From Hemileia vastatrix (lineage: Eukaryota > Basidiomycota > Pucciniomycetes > Pucciniales > Zaghouaniaceae), in the NCBI GenBank assembly GCA_030280995.1, contig JASXTE010000052.1, positions 1 through 64,000 on the forward strand: DNA of 64,000 nucleotides, given 5' to 3'. The notes below the pieces were generated by a model. The model was given only the letters and a program-made list of their open reading frames with translations. It searched no databases and was not told where the DNA came from. The position numbers and the translations under genes were made by a program. Positions 55,001 through 63,438 of this stretch are shown in pieces (the first letter of the stretch is position 1; each line of letters opens with the position of its first letter).

Positions 55001-58000
55001 ATATTTTCATCAGAACTTTCAACTTTCAACTTTTTTTTATTAACTAAACTGTTTTTGTTTTTTTTTCATTCTTTGACAATAATCTTCAACAGATCTAATT
55101 TATCTCAAGATGGAAAGGTGACAACATCTATTTTACGATTTATACCAAAGATAACAGATTCTGGTTCTGTATTAATTTGTTCATCAAAAAATCCACGACT
55201 TAAACAACCATCTTATATGACAAATGCATCAGCATTACTTTTGGTTACATGTAAGTGAACATCATCATTATTTTCATTCAGCATAATTTATATTTTTCAA
55301 TTATTCAACATTTCAAAGTATCAATTTTATAAATTGTCCACTTGTACATTTGATACAATTTAATTATATCAAGTTATTTTACAAAGTGTAAAAAAGTTGA
55401 ATCGATTTTACATATAAAGTAAAGTGAAGTTAGTAGTAGGTAACTTTGTTATCATTGTGTTAAATGATGTGATGAAAAGATGATAACAGTTATTATTTCC
55501 ATTTGAAGAGTGTTCAATGAAGGTTAGAATAGTTGAATGACATTTGAAGAGAGAAAGAAAGTGTAAAGTGTGTGACCAAGTGAAGTACATACACACACAT
55601 TGGTCAAGAGTGAAAAAGTAGGTGTTCAAAGTAAGTCAAGTATTCGATGAGCCAAGTAGACAGTTTTCTTTCAATGGATCAATGGACCAAGTATGAGACA
55701 CACACACACACACCACACAAGCAGTTGATTCCAAGTGGTCTAGCCGAAGGATACTTTGCTTCCATTGATTGCTATTGTATTCTTTATTTCTCGCTGCTAT
55801 TGAGAAGAAGAAAAGAAGTAACTTCGAGTTCTGTCAGTCAGTCAGTCAGTTTGATGTGACTATACTCACTGTACTATTTTCACGTTAGCGTATTACACCA
55901 GTGACGTCTTTATACTTATATATATATATATATGTGTGTGTGCGTATCTGTGTGTATATGAGGTTGTCGATAGCTGCAAGCTGTTCTAGAACAGAACAAA
56001 AGAAAGAGAGAGAAAGTCAAGATCTAAAGTGAACTGGCAATTGTTAACTCACTCTTTTCCTCTCGAACTCTTTGTGTGTTCACATTGGTCAACTCAACGA
56101 CTCACTATCGTCCAAATTGTTCTATGTGTGTGGCATTCATTCTCTTCTTCTTCTTCTTCTTCTTTTCTATTCTATTCAACATGAACAATAGAGTACAAAA
56201 TGATCAATACACTGTCAAATTGCTCTCATGTTATCCATGAACACTGATGAACTTTTATTTTTCAAAAGTTTTTATTCTTTTTTCATTTTATTTTTAAGTC
56301 TTGTAAGTAAGATTATAACTCACTTACTCACATTCAATCTAAAGTCCATCTGTGACATTTCTTCATCTTCTTTCATGTGTGTATGTGTGTGTTGTTTTGT
56401 CTCTCTCTCTCTCTCTTGTTACTTTTGTAAGTTCTATTGGTTCATGTTGTCTTCTAATCGACACTGAGAGAGTAAAAGACATTGTGATCAAGTGAAATTG
56501 TCTAAAAACAGCCTTTCAATCGGTCACAGTAAAAGGAAAAAAGATTCCATCTTCAGATGAAACAACGACGAATGACAGAACAGAATAGAACTGAGCAAAA
56601 AAAAGCGCCAACAAAAAAAAAGAGAACAAAACACATGAAACAATGAAGTAAGTAAAGTAAAAGTTTCTGTAAAAGGCGAAACAAAGATGGAATTAACTGT
56701 AAAAGAAAAATCGATTGAGTCAAGTTAGAAATACGTTTTAAACTTTTGTTCTTTTTTCTTTTTTTTGTTCTTTGTATTTCTTGTTTTGCCACTTTGCTTT
56801 TTCATTCTTAGTAAACTTGCCACAGTGTAGAGTATTTGATTGTGTTGTCTTGAAAAGAAAAAGTAATAAAGAAAAGAAGAAGAAGTACACATGTAAACTT
56901 GTCGACTTTATGGGACAATTTGAGTGAACTTTTAACTTCCGGTTCAAATTTTTATCCTTTTAACTTGTGAAAAAGAGAGAGAAAAAGTATTGAGTGACAA
57001 GTTGTCAATGGATTTTCCAGTGATTTCATGGTAAATTTTTTCCATCAGATCTATTCAAACCATTCAAATGGGATTCAAACGATTGTATCCAATCGAATCA
57101 ACTTGTATTCACACCTGAATTGAACAAATTGTCACCAAGTGTCATTGTCATCTTATCGTTATTCAATCTGACTACAACAATGTCAACAAGACACATACAT
57201 TCATTTGTCTATTTTTTTCCCTTCTTACTTTGCCTGATGAAATTCACTTCTGAACTTTGAATCAAAAGTAAACATACAAAGCAAAGTAAAGTCAAATGTC
57301 TGTGTAAATCTTTAAGCTATTTTGTTCGGAGGTTGTTACAATCGTTTTTCCCTTTACACTTGGACAGTTGTTTTTTTTTGTTGTTCTTCTTGTCTTTGTA
57401 TATACTGTCTAGTTTAAGATAACTTTGAGTTACATTTACAAAAAGTAAGAAGAAGAAGAATAAGAGATGCTACTTTATTTTTCCTTCTTTCTTTCTCACT
57501 GTATGAATGTCCATGTGTTGTCACATTTGTTCTTTTTCTGTTCTAGAACGACTCGAGTACATTTTCTCAGATGACCTTTGGACATTGCACTTACACATTT
57601 CAGTGGATACTTTTTTTTGTTGTCTTTGCTTTTCTCATCTCATTTCTCACTTTAAAAGGAAAAGAACAGATGCACATGAACATTCAACGTTATATTTTGT
57701 AGAACACAGACAAAAGTCAATTGCATCACAAGCATCACTTGACTTGTCTTTTTGAAGATTATTTTATTTCTTCACTGAAAACATTTTAATATATATATTA
57801 TTCATTTATATTTCGTATCTATTTGTATTTTTTGTTGTTGATGTTGCAAATGTCATTATTATTCATCTGGTCAACCGAGATGATGATGATATAAACTAAT
57901 GGATTTTTTTCATTGATTTTTTTTTCATCTCATCTTTAGACAATAAAAAAGAAGATGAAAATTCCGATTCAGATCCATTTTTTTACTTTGATCAAAGAGT

Positions 58001-58218
58001 AAAAACAAATGAAGATTCAACTGATCGACAAGATGAAAGTGAAGAACAACGAGCAGCAATGTCATCATCATCATCATCGCCATCATCATCATCTTCATCT
58101 TCATCATCATCATCATCATCATCATCAACATCAACAGGAGGTTCATCATCCTCATCTTCATCATCATCAGACTCATCTAAACGATCCAATGATGCAAATC
58201 GTCATTCCAATGATCACA
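39546..58218 (+). CDS. Sidestep-family Ig cell-surface protein with duplicated Ig2-Ig3 cassette (11 exons, 3' end outside window)
   Basis: Eleven exons can be joined in one frame: 39546-40811, 46774-46828, 47947-48051, 48914-49207, 49513-49861, 50445-50602, 50789-50902, 53049-53474, 53770-53986, 55093-55250 and 57940-58218. All have GT-AG boundaries, and phases are 0,1,1,1,2,1,1,1,2,1. Together they encode about 1,140 residues with no stop. Ig1 carries Sidestep hallmarks: LILWYN, PIYTVDAR, DDSGDYSCR and then VDYK. Ig2 opens with PPRDVFIVD and Ig3 has CQS-GSKPPAVITW. In Drosophila, Sidestep proteins are transmembrane ligands for Beaten-path receptors in motor-axon guidance and synaptic partner choice. 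Here Ig2-Ig3 is present twice. The usual Ig4, Ig5, fibronectin III domain, membrane span and cytoplasmic tail must lie beyond 58,218. Family assignment is by motif recognition. Whether both cassettes are spliced together is unknown. Confidence 0.8.
42982..43059. repeat. (GA)39 microsatellite in intron 1
   Basis: Uninterrupted GA dinucleotide run of about 78 nt, the longest perfect dinucleotide array in the window. It lies inside intron 1 of the Sidestep-like gene. Confidence 0.95.
46247..46264. repeat. 18-bp perfect palindrome in intron 1
   Basis: AGTAGTTCTAGAACTACT is its own reverse complement. It lies about 510 nt upstream of the micro-exon. Confidence 0.9.
46774..46828 (+). CDS. Exon 2: 55-nt micro-exon completing Ig1
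   Basis: The acceptor is atattacag and the donor is gtaagt. It enters in phase 0 and leaves in phase 1, reading VDYKWSRTTISTVTLNVI. This is the last strand of a Sidestep Ig1, where family members read C-R-V-D-F/Y, then Thr, then L-x-V-I. It directly continues the Cys-Arg at the end of exon 1. The exon is too short to show up as an open reading frame by length and was found by looking for the missing Ig1 strand. It is isolated by introns of 5,962 nt upstream and 1,118 nt downstream. Confidence 0.8.
47133..47175. repeat. CTAGTT/TTCTAG repeat cluster in intron 2
   Basis: Contains repeated AGTTCT units, the palindrome GTTCTAGAAC and the short hairpin CTTCTAGTAGAAG. It lies about 300 nt downstream of the micro-exon. 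Confidence 0.85.
47947..48051 (+). CDS. Exon 3 (cassette a): first half of Ig2
   Basis: The acceptor follows a long (TTC)n tract (about 47909-47946), a very strong polypyrimidine tract. The exon reads PPRDVFIVDAYTNRR, then SNITLKCIAIEG, holding the first Ig2 Cys and an N-glycosylation sequon (NIT). Entry is phase 1 (t+ct = Ser) and exit is phase 1 through g|gtatgt. It is a paralogue of exon 7. Confidence 0.8.
48422..48456. repeat. (ACA)n microsatellite in intron 3
   Basis: Uninterrupted ACA/CAA run of about 35 nt between exons 3 and 4. Confidence 0.95.
48914..49207 (+). CDS. Exon 4 (cassette a): second half of Ig2
   Basis: It reads GKPSPALIWYFNNEEIDNTY onward, with the Ig2 Trp in LIWYF and the second Cys in DPTFTCQAKLD. 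Two short Ser runs (TCA codons) interrupt the domain near 49055 and 49135. Entry and exit are both phase 1 (donor t|gtaagt). The acceptor is odd. The 40 nt before it are A-rich and end acacacacag, with no real pyrimidine tract. The exon itself begins gtaaac, which resembles a donor. It is a paralogue of exon 8. Confidence 0.8.
49513..49861 (+). CDS. Exon 5 (cassette a): first half of Ig3 with long poly-Ser insert
   Basis: It starts F-PPASVSLTFPP after a good acceptor (ttccatttgcag) in phase 1 and ends aa|gtaagg in phase 2. The Ig3 core is VDVLCQSNGSKPPAVITW, followed by TLNGKELKEVK. Between the linker and this core lies a poly-Ser block of about 50 residues (about 49615-49740), written largely by TCT from a (TTC)n repeat. 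Cassette b lacks it. The antisense poly-Glu frame over this block is a shadow. It is a paralogue of exon 9, with 23 of 31 residues identical over the final core by eye. Confidence 0.8.
50445..50602 (+). CDS. Exon 6 (cassette a): second half of Ig3
   Basis: The 158-nt exon enters in phase 2 after ttccctttaacag and leaves in phase 1 at a|gtaagt. It reads SNVSSDGQVTTSMLTFSP, then DHGSILTCSSRN with the second Ig3 Cys, and ends SIVLNVA. Exon 10 has exactly the same length, and about half of the residues are identical (27 of 52 by eye). The next exon of the gene begins only 186 nt downstream. Confidence 0.8.
50789..50902 (+). CDS. Exon 7 (cassette b): first half of duplicate Ig2
   Basis: It reads APRDVYIVDGNSGLR, then SNLTLKCIASDG, clearly a copy of exon 3 with the same Cys and an equivalent sequon (NLT). 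Phases are 1 in and 1 out (g|gtgagt). Its acceptor, atttttag, is preceded by an A-rich stretch (aaaaaacaacgaaaatgg), much weaker than the (TTC)n acceptor of exon 3. The intron before it (50603-50788) is the shortest in the gene, so the two cassettes sit almost back to back. Confidence 0.8.
52993..53020. repeat. (ATC)n array just upstream of exon 8
   Basis: ATC run ending 28 nt before the exon 8 acceptor, in the place where a pyrimidine tract or branch site would be expected. Confidence 0.9.
53049..53474 (+). CDS. Exon 8 (cassette b): second half of duplicate Ig2 with poly-Gln insert
   Basis: It reads AKPYPSVIWFIEDEKIDDTF, matching exon 4, with the second Cys in LEITCQVFLDGSLF. A Gln/His/Asn-rich insert of about 60 residues (about 53220-53360), containing CAA runs, lies between the strands. 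This makes the exon 426 nt, against 294 nt in cassette a. Phases are 1 in and 1 out (t|gtaagt). The acceptor, attcatacag, lies 28 nt after an (ATC)n array (52993-53020) and has little pyrimidine tract. Confidence 0.8.
53770..53986 (+). CDS. Exon 9 (cassette b): first half of duplicate Ig3
   Basis: It reads Y-PPSFVSINFVNRDG, then VEAICQSKGSKPPAVISW and TLNGKELKDAK, the closest-matching part of the two cassettes. It enters in phase 1 and leaves in phase 2 (aa|gtgagt), exactly as exon 5. It lacks the poly-Ser block, so at 217 nt it is much shorter than exon 5 and probably nearer the ancestral form. Confidence 0.8.
55093..55250 (+). CDS. Exon 10 (cassette b): second half of duplicate Ig3
   Basis: This 158-nt exon reads SNLSQDGKVTTSILRFIP, then DSGSVLICSSKNPRLK with the second Ig3 Cys, and ends ALLLVT. 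It enters in phase 2 after atcttcaacag and leaves in phase 1 at t|gtaagt. Length and phases are identical to exon 6. Confidence 0.8.
55251..57939 (+). other. Intron 10 of the Sidestep-like gene
   Basis: This 2,689-nt intron lies between cassette b and the acidic exon. It contains a (TA)n(TG)n run near 55918-55942 and pyrimidine-rich tracts. I looked for a third cassette by its hallmarks (PRDV-IVD, CQS-GSKPPAV, TTS-L-F-P) and found none. Confidence 0.6.
57940..58218 (+). CDS. Exon 11: acidic, Ser-rich linker
   Basis: Splicing from exon 10 gives t+ac = Tyr, then NKKEDENSDSDPFFYFDQR. The frame stays open for 92 further codons between catctttag and a|gtaagt. The first half is Asp/Glu-rich. The second half is about 35 Ser (TCA repeats) broken by TSTGG, ending KRSNDANRHSNDHS. 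No Ig fold is visible, so this is probably an extended linker after Ig3. The phase-1 entry also accepts direct splicing from exon 6. The codon use matches the other exons. Less certain than exons 1-10 because there is no domain signature. Antisense poly-Asp and poly-Met frames here are shadows. Confidence 0.6.
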
Positions 58219-61200
58219 GTAAGTTCTAAGAAAGAAAGAAAGAAAAAAAAATTTAATATCAAATTGATTCAATCTTATTACACATAAAAATTCTCATCTA
58301 CATACCCGTATGATGATAAAAAACAATTTATATCCGGTTAACATTTAACTTGGGTATTTTAATCATTCAACCGATAAGAAAAAGAAAAGAAAATTTTTTT
58401 ATTTTTCCATTTGACTGAAGTTTACTGAAAAAAATATTTCAGGTGAAAAAGACAAATGTTCTTTTTCTTTTTTTTCCTATTTATACTCAATACTGTTGAT
58501 ATGATGATTTACTCGATATTCACATGAATGATTTTACATTTTTTTTATGTATACATTTTGTGTATCATAAGATTTGTCTATAATACTATATCTAGTCTAA
58601 GTTAATCTTCTTCAATGTTGTTCATTTGAAATGTTTTTGGTATTTTAGAACAGTTCTTTCGAATGGTTGATCATAACTTTCATTTGTTCTTTTTTTGTGT
58701 TCTAACCAGAGAAACATTGATGTTTGTTGTTTTATCATATTGATTTTATGTGATATTTTAATTATTGAATTGTTGTGAAAGTTGAAAAAGTTGTTCAATT
58801 GATTTTAGATTTTGGTTCAATTTTATATTCTTTTATCACGTAAAAGAGTAATGATCAATATAAAAGTGACATTATATCTTATTTGTGTCATTTTGTTGGT
58901 TATTTGATCTGACAACATTCAATGTGTCTTTCAATGTGTGTGAATGTGTTGTTGTTATATCAAAGTGAATGTGAAAGTTAACCAAGCATAAAAATTGAAT
59001 ATTACACGCACAAGTTTCAATTGAAGTAACAAAAAAAAAAGAAGAGAAATTCGTGTGACATTCGAATTTTTCCTTTTATACAATGAGTAAAAAGGAGAAA
59101 ATCAATTGAGCATGTTGTTGTTGTTGTTGTTGTTGTTAAAATTTCTTCATTTTTGATTTATTCAAAGTTATATTTTTTTCCTTGTTATTGTTGTGTGATC
59201 TTACAAAATATTCAAATGATGGTCACGAGGTAAAAAAGGAAGAACATTTTTCTAGATGATTCATTTTATAATTGAATATTAATTTATGTAAACATCTAAC
59301 TGTAAAATGATTGTATTGTCAATACGTGTTGAACTTTGATAATTACATACATTCTTTTGCCTTTCTATTAAATTTCGTCATGGTTAGAACTTTTTTGTCA
59401 GAACTCTTTTCAGAACAGTTGATGTTGTAAAACTGTTGAATAAAAGTACATTCAAGGTGGTCGAACAGTCATAACGAGATAAAGATAGAAAGTAAAAAGG
59501 TAATAAAAGGTGAACAGAATGTAAATGACTTCCTGGTGACTTTTATTCATTTACATTTTTACCATGATGGAAATAACTGAATAACATTTTATCATTGGTA
59601 AAGTAAAGGTCGAAAGATGATAATTTGTCCTTATCTTGGTGACCACGAGTTTGTCAGAACATTTTCAATGAATTAAATTTACTTTGATTTTATTCTTCTT
59701 AAGGTCATTGATCTCTTTCTTTTTTTTTGTCTTTCACGTTAAACACAACTTATCAATGTCTTTACTACATTTGTACATTTACGTAGTAACCAGTAAGTCC
59801 AAATGGTTCATTAACTGTGTACTGAACATAAATGAAGGAACAAGTTCAATCGGTTATTTTATGAGTCATATATTTTTTGTCCTTTTTTTTGTCTTCATCA
59901 AATTATATTTGTCACTTTGTCAGGTCGTTTATACACAAGTAAAATTGTGTCCTATCATCAAATTAAAGAAAGGGGAAGCATTTTGTATCCATTGATCCTG
60001 ATGACTACAGATACTAAGTACTAGAACATTTCACTGGTTGTCGTGCAAAGTGACACAACTTGTTTCTATTTGTATGTGTATTAAGTGGTTGTTTAGTCTT
60101 GTGTATCACTTTGTTCCTTTCTTTCATTCTTATTTTTTTTCTTCTTCTTCTTTTCTTTGTCATTTCGTTTTTTCTTCATCAACTTGTATATATTTCCTGT
60201 CTTTTGACATTTTCTCCACAACATGTAACTGTCTTTACTATTGAATGTGTTCATTTCCGTTCAACAGAATAACCTTTTCCTATTAACCCATTGACAGTCG
60301 ATTTGCAAGAAACAACTGACACGGGAAGAACACGCGAAAAAAATGAGTAACAAGTAAAAAGATCGAACACATACACACACACAAAGACATTTCAAGTAAG
60401 AACATCTTACAACTCATTTTGTCTTTCTTTTTCTTCTTTCCTGATGTTTGAGTGTTTTTCCAAGCTCAAATGATCATTGTAACACGGATGCCATCATCCA
60501 ATGGTTCTATGAATGTCCTTAAGGTTTGTGTCGATGTGACTGTTCATCCCTATTACCCTTGAACGATGAACCAATCAGTTCATCGTTGTAATAGTTCTAC
60601 TGTCGACTTATCTATCGACTTTCTTTCCATTTTGTGTACAGTTTGATCATCCTGTCAGTTGGATCTTCTTTTTTTTATTCTTCTCTTTCTTTCTATTGTT
60701 ACTTGTCTTTCTTTCTATTGGAAAATCCGTGTATAGACTAGTCAATTGGTCAGACAATCATTTGAACCTTAGTTAACCCTTTCCACCCTTGACGATGATG
60801 ATGATGATGATGATTACAAGAACATTACCATTCAAAGCTTACACCATGAGCAACTTGTTCAACAAAAGAACCAACAAGAACATACACACATCTTGTCTTA
60901 CAAAGAGAAAAGTGACCTCATTATTTCGGTCAATTGGTAGAAAAAAAAAGTGATGTCTTCTTTATTTAATCCGTCTGTTGTATGTTTTCTCAGGTTGTTC
61001 AGGACTATTCTTTGATCTCGTCTTCTTTCATCTTCTTAGTGACAAAGTGCAAAGGCGATCAGCCAACTTAACAATTTTTCCTTAGAGCTTGACTTACATT
61101 TTTTTCCTTCTTCTTTTCATCCTTTTACTAGATGTCTGTGTATGTGTGTGTATTTTTTTTCCTTTCCTTTTAACCAATACACTAAGGTTCATCTTGTTGA

Positions 61201-61553
61201 TTCCAATGTAAGTGTGATGGTGTACACACGAGTTGTCCATAGGATTATCAACTGAAATTGTAACCAACATTGTTCAACCTTATACACTTGTGTGTAAGTC
61301 TTTCTCTCTATCTTACACACATCATGTACAAGTCGAACATGTTATTCACTTACACAGTTTACTAAGTTATATACTTTATTCTTTTTTTTTCTTTGTTACA
61401 CCAAAAGAATTTCTTTTTCAAATTAACATTTGCCTGGTCAAAGGTGACCGCCATCACGTACATTTGTTCATTCTTTCTTTCATCATGATATTCTTTGTCT
61501 ATTTTCTTCTTTTTCTCTCTTTCATTTCTTCTTCTTTCTATTGTTCTATACTG

Positions 61554-61598
<45 letters not shown>
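61554..61598. repeat. (TA)n(TG)n compound microsatellite
   Basis: TA run followed directly by a TG run of similar length. Confidence 0.95.
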
Positions 61599-63396
61599 AC
61601 TGAGTGTAGATATTACATTTGCCAACTTTCATTTTGCAACTGGTAACAACTGTGGCCAGATGCAAGTAAATACTTTAAGTAACAAAAGGTTTTCTTCTTC
61701 TTATTCTTTCTTTACTTTACTCTATTGTGTCAGTTGTTCTTACTTTCACTTCACTTCTCATCCATACACAAAGAGACACAACAAAAGTGTAACAAACAAC
61801 TTGAATCATCACAAGCAGACAGACAGAGACAGAGAGGCAGAAGTTCTGAACATTAGAACTGTACACTGTGTGAAGGTTCAGTTCATTGAGTTTATACGTT
61901 GCACGTTGTATACAACAATATGTATTCAACTCATTACATCTGAAGGTAAGAAAAATTCAGGTAACTTGACTGACATTCAAATTAAGAAGAAGAAGAAGAA
62001 GTGATGAGACGAGAGTTGTGAAGGACGAATTCCGAAGTGATTATGATGAAAATTTAGATATCAAATAAATAAGATGTCTTCTAACTCATCATCATCATCA
62101 TCATCATCATCATTTCTATCAGCAGGTTCAATTTCATTAGTCGTAACATATCCAAAAGTTATTGGTTTCATCAATCTATCTGATGAATTTTTTTTTTCTT
62201 ATCCTTTCATTGATTTAAATTTTTTTCTCTTTTAACAGTCTACACACACACATACACACATCTACACAGAGAAAAAGAAAGTCAAGTGAAGATACTGAGT
62301 AGAATTATTTAACTTATTAGTTCAAGTCAAAGGAACATAAAAGTAATGGCTGCACTTAATGTACACATTAAGTCTAAATAAGATGGATGACAATCAATTT
62401 AAGACAATATATTTTTATTCTTTCGTAGTTGACGATGATAATCTCGATCGGTGTAATGGACCGATGAGGTTACTTTATCCCAAAGAAGAAGAACAAGTAG
62501 AACAAGTTAGAATTATCTCGATTGACTTTTTTTTTCTTAAAAAATCTTTTAATATATTGAATTGTTCATACAAAGTAACATTTACCTTGTCACCAAAGAT
62601 GACCCATTGAATGTTCACACATATATAAATGTTCTTCACGTATCAAATATCATTGTGAACAATTTACACAATTTGTATTATGAACATTACAAAGTGACCA
62701 ACAAGTGACAATTTAAGGGTAAATGTAAAGATAATTAATGATGAGTCATAGATTTTAAGTTCAAAGAGGAATCAAGTAAAGTGCACAAGTAGACATTTTT
62801 TTGTAGGTCATCATAGATATTGTTAAATGGTCGAATACAATGGTGATAATATAACAGTAGAATAGAACAGAATAGAACTAAAAGGAAATCGAAGGGTACT
62901 TTGTACAAGAAAAAATAAATTGGTAACACTTAAGGGTCACTAGTACAATCGTTGACTAATATGTGAATGTTGTGGGTAAAAATGTTCATTGGAATAAAAT
63001 ATATAACATAGAACAAGAACAAGAACAAGAACAAGAAGTTCTAATCTATTATACAAGATGGTAAGAATAAAGATATCCAATAATCATCCAATATCTCAAA
63101 GACAAGGGTGTAATGTAAAAGGTCACGATTGACCATTGTGGCTAGTACAGAGAGAGAGAGAAAGTTTGTGTAAATAGTGAAAATGTCTTGTTTTGATGTT
63201 TAGTGTAACATGGTTGTATTGTACTTGTACAATTCACTTGGAATGTTGTGTAACATAGAAGAACACTTTAGTCCTTGGTAGTAGCTTTTTACCAACGGTA
63301 TTTGACACCCAGCAATGGACCATGAAGGGTGAAATAACCATTGACACGCACTTGCAAGTGAAAGAACAGTCGAGAAAGAAAAAAACGAAGATCCAA

Positions 63397-63438
63397 AGAA
63401 GAAGAAGAAGAAGAAGAAGAAGAAGAAGAAGAAGAAGA
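63397..63438. repeat. (GAA)n microsatellite
   Basis: About 14 uninterrupted GAA/AGA units. Poly-Arg and poly-Leu frames over it are shadows. Confidence 0.95.

Noticed and set aside
55251..57939. Possible third Ig2-Ig3 cassette
   Set aside because: Searched by hallmark motifs in all plus-strand frames and found nothing.
57925..58287. Poly-Met, poly-Asp and poly-His open frames around 58,000-58,280
   Set aside because: Other frames of the (TCA)n repeat in exon 11. The chosen frame is fixed by the splice phase from exon 10.
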